The notes beneath the pieces are model-generated. The model was not told where the DNA came from. It made no database searches and saw only the letters and a program-made list of their open reading frames with translations. A DNA stretch of 64,000 nucleotides from CAXMQS01 sp964195995 (GTDB taxonomy: Bacteria; Actinomycetota; Acidimicrobiia; Spongiisociales; JAOTWH01): assembly GCA_964195995.1 (NCBI GenBank), contig CAXMQS010000080.1, positions 15,822 through 79,821 on the forward strand, in the 5' to 3' direction. A program made the translations under genes and the position numbers. Shown piece after piece: positions 9,415-17,159 of the stretch (position 1 is its first letter; every line of letters begins with the position of its first letter).

Positions 9415-9822
9415 CTACCTCGCCTCCGGCACCTCGATGCCGCGATCGGGCAGGATTCCATTAAGGACGCCGATCCTCGCCTGGATGCTGGAACCGCCAC
9501 CGGCCTCCATCGGCTGGGCGTTTAGAGACACGCCGCCCAGGTTGCCCATCTCGCCGGCCGAGGCCGCACCCGCCTGGGTCACGAGGTCGATCTTCTGCTT
9601 CTCCAGCAGGACAAGCCGGGAGCGCAGACCCGAACGCTCGACAAGCAGGTCCTCATCAGAATGGCCGGCATCGAGATCGACTGCGTACTGAGCGGCCTCC
9701 TCGCGGAGTGCGTCCTAGCGCTTCAGAAGCTCGTACTTCTCGGCGAAGGCACCATCGGGGAGCTCTCGCAGAGCGTCGTGGACCTCAGCCAGCCTGGCTG
9801 TCAGGTCTGACCTTGGATCCAC
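9415..9822 (-). pseudogene. Small hypothetical protein gene interrupted by an in-frame TAG
   Basis: From a GTG at 9822 the minus strand encodes a charged, helix-rich sequence (about 135 residues) that continues in the same frame across a TAG at 9715-9717. Before the stop is EKYELLKR, after it DALREEAAQYAVDLDAG, and the frame ends naturally after DRGIEVPEAR. The helical character is continuous on both sides, so one amber codon seems to split a once intact gene. It lies about 20 nt downstream of the TIR gene on the same strand. I do not recognise a function; a sequencing error or a downstream restart are alternatives. Confidence 0.6.
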
Positions 9823-9841
9823 TTCCCTGTCCCCCGAGGCG

Positions 9842-11380
9842 TCAGCGTCCACTGAGCATCAGCGAGCCACCAACGAGGGTCACCACGGGCCCGATACGGA
9901 CAACCGAAAAGAACTCGGTCGCCTCTCCTTGGACGTCAAGCATCTCTCGAAGTACCTCGACCGGAAATACTACCCCCACCACGATGGCCACCACTCCCAG
10001 GATCACCGTGATCCAGCGGGGGATCCGCACAAGAGCGAGCACTCCGCCGACGACGGCCACTGCCAAGAGCAGAGTCCCCATGCTGCTGCCGCTGGCGTCG
10101 ACCTCGTAGTCAAAGAGGTAATCCAGGGAGAAGTCGCGAGCCGTCAACTCATTCCGCCAAGGAAGGAAGACCGAGAGGGCCACCAGCACCCCGCCGAGCA
10201 GCGTCGCCACTCCCTCCCTGGGGAACCTGAACCAGGGGTCCTTGGCAATGGCCGCCTTGGCGGCCTTCTCTCCCGCTTCCGCCCCTGCCTGTTGGGCGAC
10301 TGTGGCGGCCGCGGCACGTACTTCAATGGCGTGTTCTTCGGCCAACTCGGCCGCCATCGCCGCCTCGCGTTCCTCAGCGGCCAGCGTCGCCTCCTCGGCA
10401 GCCGCCATGGCTGCTGCTTCGCGTTCCGCCGCTTCGGATTCTGCTGCGAGCTCGCCGGCCTGAGCCGCGGCTTGGCGTTCGGCCGCGGCGAGCTTGGCAG
10501 CGTCGGTCGCCGCCTCTGCCGCGGCACGTTCCTCTGTCGCCCTTGCCGCGGCCGCCTTGCTGCGAGTTGCGCTCGCCGAGGCGGCGACTCGGGCCCACTG
10601 CTCGTCGTTGAGCAGCGGGGGCACCTCGGTGAGCCCGAAGAACGTAGCCACGCCGCGGAGCAGGTCATCCAACTTCGGGTCGCCGGCGTCCCCCTGCCAA
10701 CCGATCAGGTTCGCCGTTTGGGTCTGCCCGAAGCCGAGCGGTTGACGGACATCGTCAAGTAGCGCCGGTAGGAGGATCGTCCGAGCCTTGGCCACCTGCG
10801 CTTCCTCTTGGACCCACTCCGACTCGACCGACATCTCAGTCCACAGCACGACGACGCATACCGCGGCATCGAGGGCCTCGGCGATTACGCGCCGAAACGC
10901 CTGCCCGGCCTGTATCTCGTGATCCCACCACACCGGCCAGCCGCGGCGCTCCAGGGCTTGTGCCGCGAGGCTGGCCCGATCTCGATCCTCTGACTTGTAG
11001 CTCACGAAGATGTGATCCCCAGTCGAGACTGGGCGTGCCCTCACGCCAGTGGCTTCCCGTCGGTTCGGTTCCGGCTCAGGCGGGGCTGGCGTCGGCTGCC
11101 TAGGCCGGCTGAGCTGGGCTGGAGCCGGTAACTCCTCGAGCGGTATCTCCTTGACCGACATGGGGATTTCGTCCGCCGCGGCCGCGGCTTCCGAAGAAAC
11201 TGCATCCCTCTCTGCCGGCTCAGGCGCGCTGACGGCCGGCGGTGTCGTCTTTGCATCCGAGACTGGCGACGTGCCGTCGGCGGGACGCTGCGAATCCGCG
11301 ATAGGGAAGCCGCAATGGGGGCACGCAGGTGCCCGGTCCGACACCTGGTTCCCACACTCGGGACAGTTGATCAGAGCCAT
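9842..11380 (-). CDS. Zinc-ribbon / TIR domain / Ala-rich coiled-coil / membrane protein
   Basis: This 512-aa multidomain protein begins with a four-Cys zinc ribbon (Cys 6, 9, 20, 23). A Pro/Glu-rich linker leads into a TIR domain at about 122-245, with HIFVSYKSEDRD, RRGWPVWWDHE, VCVVVLWTEMSVESEWVQEE and a candidate catalytic Glu 192. A long Ala/Glu-rich coiled coil covers about 260-385, followed by several C-terminal membrane helices. TIR domains either scaffold signalling or hydrolyse NAD+, and many bacterial ones serve antiphage defence. The membrane anchor suggests sensing or action at the envelope. The neighbours do not form a recognised defence operon. The start ATG fits the zinc ribbon. 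Confidence 0.8.
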   Translation of the reverse strand: MALINCPECGNQVSDRAPACPHCGFPIADSQRPADGTSPVSDAKTTPPAVSAPEPAERDAVSSEAAAAADEIPMSVKEIPLEELPAPAQLSRPRQPTPAPPEPEPNRREATGVRARPVSTGDHIFVSYKSEDRDRASLAAQALERRGWPVWWDHEIQAGQAFRRVIAEALDAAVCVVVLWTEMSVESEWVQEEAQVAKARTILLPALLDDVRQPLGFGQTQTANLIGWQGDAGDPKLDDLLRGVATFFGLTEVPPLLNDEQWARVAASASATRSKAAAARATEERAAAEAATDAAKLAAAERQAAAQAGELAAESEAAEREAAAMAAAEEATLAAEEREAAMAAELAEEHAIEVRAAAATVAQQAGAEAGEKAAKAAIAKDPWFRFPREGVATLLGGVLVALSVFLPWRNELTARDFSLDYLFDYEVDASGSSMGTLLLAVAVVGGVLALVRIPRWITVILGVVAIVVGVVFPVEVLREMLDVQGEATEFFSVVRIGPVVTLVGGSLMLSGR

Positions 11381-11572
11381 CCGCGCCCCCGTCCTGGCTC
11401 AGCTTCCGTGGCTCTCGCCAACGGTAGCGGGCCAACGAGGCCCTCGCTTGGAACGAAAACCGGTGCGGGCGCTCCTGAGGGTCAGGCGTTGGGCTCTCCC
11501 GCTAGTCCGAACGCCTGTGGCCTCACAGAGCCGCTCGGCCAAGCTTACGGAAATGGCTTGGACATGGATCAC

Positions 11573-12871
11573 CTACGTCGGAAAACCCGTCTTCGCCTTG
11601 GGCAGGGGTGCCCGGTACCAAATGGGCATGTGATCGCTCACATTGTGCTCGTATCGCTTGACCAGCGCCGCCCGCTGAGTTTTGGTGAGCTCGGCGTACG
11701 ACTTGTTGTGGAGTGCCTGGCAAAAGAGCTCCGTGAAGTTGAAGACGCCGTAGTCGGGCCCGGTCGGCTGCATCCCCCAGGCTTCGTTGGGTGAATGGGC
11801 CGCGTCGGGAGTGGTCTCCACATACTTGCGCAGGCGGGCGTCTCGCGAGAAGACACCGATCTGGTCGAAGGTCTGGTTCAGCCGGATGTTGGTGCGAAAC
11901 AGTTCGTTGGGAGGATGGTTCTGCTTGGGCCGCGGGTGCCCGACGATGAACGGGAAACTCACGTACACCTGCCTTCCTGCGGCGGTTTCCAGACCGCCAA
12001 GCTCCTCGTACCGCTTTCTGATCCGGGCCAGATCCCTCTTTGGTCTATCGAAGTCGAAGTTCAAGTCACCAAGCAGCAGAACGTTGTCGGCGTCGCCAGA
12101 CCGCACCTTGCCGAGAATCCACTCGACCAACGCCGCCGCCTCCAGCTGACGATCGATCTTGCGGCCGTAATGGAGATGAGCGTTCACGGCTAAGAACGTG
12201 TAGCGCTCTGCCCCCGGCTGTGCCCGTACCTCGAAGCTCGCCGCGAACGGTGAGCGGATGAACTGGAGGAACCTGTCAACCTCTGGCCTGAAGGCAGGTT
12301 GGCGGCGCGGTGGTCGCTTGCCCTCGGCTATGGCGGAAGCAACCTCCTTGCTGAACGCGCGCCACCTCTTGGCAGTTGGCTCCTTGGCCATGTTGTCGAA
12401 GATCTCCTTGTGGTGCTCGGCGAGGGTCTTGAGCACTTTGGTTCGACTGGTCGACACTTCCGCCACCAACTCGCCGCGATGCACGACGCGTCGGTTGTAT
12501 AGGTAGGCGAGCCGTTCCTCGTTACCGCTCTCACCCGGGAAGGTGCCAACGATGTCTGAAACGATCAGCCCGTATTCGTCCCCGAGCATCTCCCGCAGCT
12601 TGCGAATGCCGGTCATGTCGTCCATGACCTCCTGAACTGCGATGAGGTCGAAGTGCTTACAGACGTCAGCCAGGAAGCGCATCGTGTTCCCGTCGCGGCC
12701 CTTGTCGCGGTTAGCTGCGTTGCGCACCGCTCCGAACTTGCGGATGTTGAACGAGGCAACCACCAAAGATCCGTAGACATATTCGGGAAGACCGAAGCCG
12801 ATAGGGTCCTTGTTGAGCGTCCTGCGGATCTTGGTCCACTCCCGCGGCGTGAACTCTTTGGCCGTCGCCAT
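11573..12871 (-). CDS. Endonuclease/exonuclease/phosphatase (EEP) family protein
   Basis: The 432-aa protein has the EEP fold motifs: VASFNIRKFG, VQEVMDD with the metal-binding Glu, NAHLHYG, GDLNFDFD and the C-terminal SDHMPIWY with Asp-His. Members cleave phosphodiesters in DNA, RNA, lipids or small molecules; which one applies here is not evident. A basic insertion around residues 150-200 (KRPPRRQPAFRP) is an extra relative to the core fold. No signal peptide is seen. It sits in the accessory block between the tRNA scar and gltX. About 190 nt to the TIR gene downstream and 210 nt to gltX upstream hold nothing I recognise. Confidence 0.85.
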   Translation of the reverse strand: MATAKEFTPREWTKIRRTLNKDPIGFGLPEYVYGSLVVASFNIRKFGAVRNAANRDKGRDGNTMRFLADVCKHFDLIAVQEVMDDMTGIRKLREMLGDEYGLIVSDIVGTFPGESGNEERLAYLYNRRVVHRGELVAEVSTSRTKVLKTLAEHHKEIFDNMAKEPTAKRWRAFSKEVASAIAEGKRPPRRQPAFRPEVDRFLQFIRSPFAASFEVRAQPGAERYTFLAVNAHLHYGRKIDRQLEAAALVEWILGKVRSGDADNVLLLGDLNFDFDRPKRDLARIRKRYEELGGLETAAGRQVYVSFPFIVGHPRPKQNHPPNELFRTNIRLNQTFDQIGVFSRDARLRKYVETTPDAAHSPNEAWGMQPTGPDYGVFNFTELFCQALHNKSYAELTKTQRAALVKRYEHNVSDHMPIWYRAPLPKAKTGFPT

Positions 12872-13082
12872 CGCGAATCCTCCGTCCGAATCGCCCCTGC
12901 CCGCGTCGCCGCGTCACCCTACCAATCCCGACCTGCTCTCGGCTGGCTGCGACGGTGGCTGCCAGCCGACGCCGGGCCGACGTTTCGCCCTTCTTGGTCA
13001 CAGGCCGTCTTCGGGTCTGGGAGGTCATTCCCCGATAGCACCGCGTGTCGCGTCGGGCTGGATTCGACAATGCGAGTGGTCG

Positions 13083-14525
13083 CTAGCCGATTCGCTCCGA
13101 AGCAACGCGGATGCGCTCCAGCGACTGCTCCCTACCCAGGCCTTCAAGCGACTCGAACAGTGGCGGACTCACCGACGAGCCCGTCACAGCCACTCGGATC
13201 GGTTGCAACCCCTTTCTGGCAGATAGCTCCAGCGAACCGAGCATGGCCCGCAGCGCCTCCTCGATCGCGGGGGCTGACCAATCCTCTACGTCGGATAGCG
13301 CGGCCGCCGCGCCCCCGAGCGCCGACCGCGCCTCGGGTGTAGTCATCACCTTGTTCCACGACTTGTCGTCGTAGACCAGGTCTCCGAAAAGGAAACGAAC
13401 CTGCGGCGCCACCTCGGTGAGCAGCTTGGTGCGCTCCTGTACCAGGGGCGCCAGCTGCGTCAACGCCGCCATCTCCGCTACCTCTAGTGGACGCTCCAGG
13501 TCTGCCTCGACAAGCGGCTGCAGCGAGGCGGCGAACCCTTCGGGGTCCATCGCCCGGATATAGGCGCCGTTCATCCACTCCAGCTTCTGGGGGTCGAACA
13601 CCGCGGGGTTCTTCAACACGTCGTCGAGAGAGAACCGTGCCACCGCGTCGTCACGCGAGATGATGTCGTCGTCCCCGCCCGGCGACCAACCGAGCAGCGA
13701 GAGGTAGTTGACGACGGCGTCGGCAACGAACCCGGCGTTGCGATAGGCGTGAAGTGACGTATCGCCGTGGCGCTTCGACAGCTTGGAGCCGTCGGGCCCC
13801 ATCAGCAACGACAGGTGCACATAGGTCGGTGACTCCGCCCCCATGCCCTGCGCTATGAGGATGTGCTTCGGGGTTGACGACAGCAGGTCCTCTCCCCTGA
13901 TGACATGGGTGATGCCGTAGTCGATGTCGTCCACCGAAGATGCCAGGTGGTAGGTCGGCGAACCATCGGAGCGCAGGATGACGAAGTCGTCGATGGTCTC
14001 GTTGTCGAAGCTCATGTCTTCACGGACGACATCACGAAAGGTGGTTGCCCCTGGCCGGGGCACTGCCAAGCGCAGTGACGCCGACTCCCCCGCCGCCACG
14101 CGCGTGGCGGCTTCGTCGGAATCGATGGTCCGGCAGCGACCGTCGTAGCCGGGTGGCTTGCCCTCGTCACGAGCCTTCTTTCGGCGCTCGTCCAGCTCCT
14201 CCGCCTTGCAGAAACAGGGGTAGGCCGTGCCGGCGGCTGTCAGGCTTTCGGCCACCTCGCGATAGCGGTCGAAACGGTCGCTCTGGCGATAGCTGCCGTG
14301 GGGGCCCCCAACCTCGACGCCCTCGTCCCAGTCGAGGCCCAGCCACCGCAGCCCATCGAGGATGTCCTGGGCGAACTCAGCGGTGGAACGCGCAGTGTCG
14401 GTGTCGTCGGAGCGCACGATGAACTCGCCGCCGGCGTTCCGAACGGCGAGCCAATTGAACAAGGCGGTCCTGGCATTGCCGATATGGAGAAAGCCCGTTG
14501 GTGACGGGGCGAAGCGTGCCCTCAC
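13083..14525 (-). CDS. gltX: Glutamyl-tRNA synthetase
   Basis: This 480-aa class I synthetase has the HIGH-like motif HIGN in FAPSPTGFLHIGNARTALFNW and the KMSKS-like SKLSKRHGD. It charges tRNA-Glu and, as GatCAB is encoded at 22-25 kb and no glnS is seen here, it is probably non-discriminating and also glutamylates tRNA-Gln. Length and motif spacing are normal. Its start overlaps the stop of the upstream FAH-family gene by 4 nt, so they form an operon. Confidence 0.97.
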   Translation of the reverse strand: MRARFAPSPTGFLHIGNARTALFNWLAVRNAGGEFIVRSDDTDTARSTAEFAQDILDGLRWLGLDWDEGVEVGGPHGSYRQSDRFDRYREVAESLTAAGTAYPCFCKAEELDERRKKARDEGKPPGYDGRCRTIDSDEAATRVAAGESASLRLAVPRPGATTFRDVVREDMSFDNETIDDFVILRSDGSPTYHLASSVDDIDYGITHVIRGEDLLSSTPKHILIAQGMGAESPTYVHLSLLMGPDGSKLSKRHGDTSLHAYRNAGFVADAVVNYLSLLGWSPGGDDDIISRDDAVARFSLDDVLKNPAVFDPQKLEWMNGAYIRAMDPEGFAASLQPLVEADLERPLEVAEMAALTQLAPLVQERTKLLTEVAPQVRFLFGDLVYDDKSWNKVMTTPEARSALGGAAAALSDVEDWSAPAIEEALRAMLGSLELSARKGLQPIRVAVTGSSVSPPLFESLEGLGREQSLERIRVASERIG

Positions 14526-15277
14526 GACACGACCGGATTCCGCAGTATTCCAATCCCCTCGACCTCGACCTCCATGACGTCGCCCGGCTGCACGGCACCG
14601 ACACCCTCGGGGGTACCTGTGAGGATCACGTCGCCCGGCAGCAGGGTCATCACCGCCGAGATATAGGCGATGAGCTCAGGCACGCCGAAGATGAGGTCGG
14701 CGGTGCTGCCCTCTTGCCGGACCTCCCCATTGACGCGAGAGATGACGTAGTGGTTCTCGGAAGGGTCGAATTCGGTCTCGACGGCTGGCCCCAGCGGACA
14801 GAACGTGTCGAAGCTCTTGGCCCTCGTCCACTGACCGTCCGACCGCTGCAGGTCTCTGGCCGTGACATCGTTGGCTGCCGTATATCCGAGCACGTGAGAC
14901 AGGGCATCCTCGACCGCGACCTTGGCCGTCACCTTGCCGATGACGACTGCCAGCTCTGCCTCATGGTGGACTTCCGTTGACTCGGGCGGATACCGGACCC
15001 CATCGCCAGGGCCGATAACGGCAGTAGCCGGCTTGAGGAAGATGAGAGGTTCCACCGGAAGCTTGGCTCCCATTTCGGCGGCGTGATCGGCGTAGTTCCG
15101 CCCGACGGCCACGATCTTGGTCGGGAATACCGGGGACAACAAACGAGTCTCAGTGAAGGAGAGAACGGTCTCAGTCGGTTCCCACGCCACGAAGGGAGTG
15201 CCCCGATAGAGACGGATCCCCTCTTCTTCCACGCCGCCGTAGGCGATGTCGTCGGCCTGCACGCGGACGATCTTCAC
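14522..15277 (-). CDS. Fumarylacetoacetate hydrolase (FAH) family protein
   Basis: The 251-aa protein has the FAH C-terminal domain: VAVGRNYADHAAEMGAKLP, FLKPATAVIGPGD, a VHHEAELAVVIGK metal-ligand segment, YTAANDVTARDLQ, KSFDTFCPLGPAV and ILTGTPEGVGAVQPGD. Family members are hydrolases, isomerases or decarboxylases of 1,3-diketone-like acids; the exact substrate is open. The GTG start sits in a GTGA overlap with the upstream hypothetical gene, and its end overlaps gltX. This operon is common in actinobacteria without proving a functional link. Confidence 0.9.
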   Translation of the reverse strand: MKIVRVQADDIAYGGVEEEGIRLYRGTPFVAWEPTETVLSFTETRLLSPVFPTKIVAVGRNYADHAAEMGAKLPVEPLIFLKPATAVIGPGDGVRYPPESTEVHHEAELAVVIGKVTAKVAVEDALSHVLGYTAANDVTARDLQRSDGQWTRAKSFDTFCPLGPAVETEFDPSENHYVISRVNGEVRQEGSTADLIFGVPELIAYISAVMTLLPGDVILTGTPEGVGAVQPGDVMEVEVEGIGILRNPVVS

Positions 15278-15786
15278 AGGACCGCGCCGTCGGCAACGGC
15301 TGCCCGGACCTCATCGATGGTGGAAACCAACACCTCGATCGGCACCGCGGCAACCAGCTTCGATGCGTTGTGGGGCTGGCGCGCCATGTCCCCGACCCAG
15401 CCACCACGTTCGGCCGCGATGCGGTCGGCGACCGCGGCGGGTATTCCCGAACGGTCGTAGCACAGGATGATGGCGGCGAGGGCGATGTCACCGCCAACAG
15501 GGGCGCGACCGAAGTGGCTGGCGCGGGCGGTGGCAAGGGCGGCGATCGCCACTTCGGCGTCTGCCCGCCGTTCCCCTTCGACGAGCGCTAACTCGATCTT
15601 CGACGCGAGAGTCCTGGCGTAGCCGGCGTCGGGTCCCGGCGTTCCAAAGGCGCCGCCCCACGGCACCGCCGCCGGCTCGGAGAGCTCGCCGGGTCGTGTC
15701 GGCGACCAGCGACGAGCCGCCTCCGGCTGTGGCTTGCCAACCGGAAGATCGGCCAGCGTGATTTCGACGTTCGGTTGTTGTCCCAT
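15274..15786 (-). CDS. Conserved-looking hypothetical protein upstream of the FAH gene
   Basis: This 170-aa protein is not one I can assign. The first 60 residues are Pro/Gly-rich and probably extended. From about residue 60 to the end it is helical and alanine-rich (SKIELALVEGERRADAEVAIAALA) and contains ILCYDRSGIPAAVADRIAAERGG. There is no signal peptide or membrane segment. Translational overlap with the FAH gene, itself overlapping gltX, indicates cotranscription. An ATG start is present and the coding pattern looks genuine. Confidence 0.65.
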   Translation of the reverse strand: MGQQPNVEITLADLPVGKPQPEAARRWSPTRPGELSEPAAVPWGGAFGTPGPDAGYARTLASKIELALVEGERRADAEVAIAALATARASHFGRAPVGGDIALAAIILCYDRSGIPAAVADRIAAERGGWVGDMARQPHNASKLVAAVPIEVLVSTIDEVRAAVADGAVL

Positions 15787-15843
15787 CGCGCCACAAGATA
15801 GGGCCGGTGGACTGGACTCGGAGTCACGAAGTAGCGTGGCCCG

Positions 15844-16287
15844 ATGCGTCGTTTCGTTGCCTCATCCTTCGGCCTTGGCCTCATCCCGCGCCGACTGTGG
15901 GGATCTGACAGCGGGGCGGGCACATTCGGCGCGGCGTTGGCAGCCGCCATCGCCCTGCCGTTGATGGATAAGCCCCTGTGGGGCGCCGTCGCCGCCGTGG
16001 TTGCAATCGCCGCGTCGATGTGGGCGTCGGCACCATTTGCCGACGGTGATCCGGGGTGGGTCGCCATCGACGAGGTCGCCGGCACGCTGGTAGCCCTTGT
16101 CGGCCTGACATGGATTCCGTGGCTGGTGGCGCTCGTCATCGCTCGAGTGGCCGACATCACCAAGGCGTTGCCCGGAATAAAGAAGGCGGAGAGACTCCCG
16201 GGTGCGCTTGGGGTGACGGCCGACGACGTGCTGGCCGGCCTCTACGGCTTGGCCGCCGGCTGGATCCTCATGGGTTTGGGCGCTTGA
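15844..16287 (+). CDS. pgpA: Phosphatidylglycerophosphatase A
   Basis: The 147-aa membrane enzyme dephosphorylates phosphatidylglycerol phosphate to phosphatidylglycerol. Family motifs are GAGTFGAALAA near the N-terminus, WVAIDEVAGTLVAL, an ADITKALPG segment equivalent to the family DxxKP region, and DDVLAGLYG near the end. Three to four hydrophobic helices are present. The starting ATG is 57 nt from the divergent hypothetical gene. The universal stress protein gene follows after about 60 nt on the same strand. Confidence 0.85.
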   Translation: MRRFVASSFGLGLIPRRLWGSDSGAGTFGAALAAAIALPLMDKPLWGAVAAVVAIAASMWASAPFADGDPGWVAIDEVAGTLVALVGLTWIPWLVALVIARVADITKALPGIKKAERLPGALGVTADDVLAGLYGLAAGWILMGLGA

Positions 16288-16350
16288 TAGAGGTCTATTG
16301 CCCTAATCGGTTTCCACCCCGCTTCATAGGATGTTGGTAAGGAGGCAGCC

Positions 16351-16815
16351 ATGGCGGAGACCAACTCGAGCGACTATTCGCTGATGCCGAGCCTGGTGGT
16401 TGTCGGCATCGACGGCTCTGAGGCCAGCAAAAGGGCGGCGGCCGTAGCCGCGGCTCTGGCCAGGCGCAACAACGCCGCCCTCCACCTGGTAACGGTGGTT
16501 CGGCCTCCGGAGGGATGGTGGGGTGTCATCGGCTCGCCACCAACGCCGCATGCTGTCGCCGATGCCCTTACCGACGCCCAGCGCAAGATCATCGACGAGA
16601 CTCTCGAGTCCATGGACCTCGAAGGGCTCGAGGTGGAGACGGTTGAGGAGATCGGGGACCCGGCGGGCGTCCTCGCCGACTACTGCAAGCAGAAGGGCGC
16701 TGACATGTTGGTGGTCGGAAGACGAGGAGCGAGTCTCGTGGAGCGCCTCGTCATGGGATCCGTCGCCGACCGCCTGGCCCACATCGCCCCGTGTCCGGTG
16801 CTGATCGTCCCCTAG
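16351..16815 (+). CDS. Universal stress protein (UspA family)
   Basis: This 154-aa single-domain USP has the N-terminal VVVGIDGSEASKRA strand-loop and the C-terminal ATP-binding motif VVGRRGASLVERLVMGSVADRL ending in PCPVLIVP. These G-2X-G-9X-G(S) residues mark nucleotide-binding members. The role is usually survival under stress or hypoxia; the partner is unknown. A strong AAGGAGG lies 7-8 nt before the ATG. It converges on the next gene with a 4-nt overlap. Confidence 0.92.
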   Translation: MAETNSSDYSLMPSLVVVGIDGSEASKRAAAVAAALARRNNAALHLVTVVRPPEGWWGVIGSPPTPHAVADALTDAQRKIIDETLESMDLEGLEVETVEEIGDPAGVLADYCKQKGADMLVVGRRGASLVERLVMGSVADRLAHIAPCPVLIVP

Positions 16816-17159
16816 CGGATGTTGAAGTACCAGAACCAAGCGGCGGCGCCAACGATCCCGGCAAAGAAGGCAGCCTTCCAGGCGGCCTTGACCATGCCGT
16901 AGAAGAAACCGGCAAGCGCGATCCCGCCGACGGCGATCAATATGCCTGCCAGCACCGGGTCGGCGCCAACCGACTCGAGAAGCCCGTCGGGGATCTTGTC
17001 GGCGACGCTGTCGGGCAGGCGGTCGATGACCTCCTGCGGGATCTTCTCGATCAGGCCTTCGCCGAGGTCCTGGATGACGTCCGTCGGAAGCTGGTCAATG
17101 ACGTCGTCGGGGATCTGGTCGACGAGGTTCTCTGCGTCCTGGGCGAGTTGCGCAGTCAT
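16812..17159 (-). CDS. Small membrane protein with repeated I/L-P-D/E-x-V-I-D motifs
   Basis: The 115-aa protein has an N-terminal region of short degenerate repeats (IPDDVIDQLP, LIEKIPQEVIDRLP, VADKIPDGLL). Each would form a small amphipathic helix capped by Pro. They are followed by two hydrophobic helices at about 70-112 ending in WFWYFNIR. The repeats could associate with a membrane surface or a protein partner. The start overlaps the pepN stop by 4 nt, so the protein is translated with the aminopeptidase. No function is recognised. Confidence 0.65.
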   Translation of the reverse strand: MTAQLAQDAENLVDQIPDDVIDQLPTDVIQDLGEGLIEKIPQEVIDRLPDSVADKIPDGLLESVGADPVLAGILIAVGGIALAGFFYGMVKAAWKAAFFAGIVGAAAWFWYFNIR

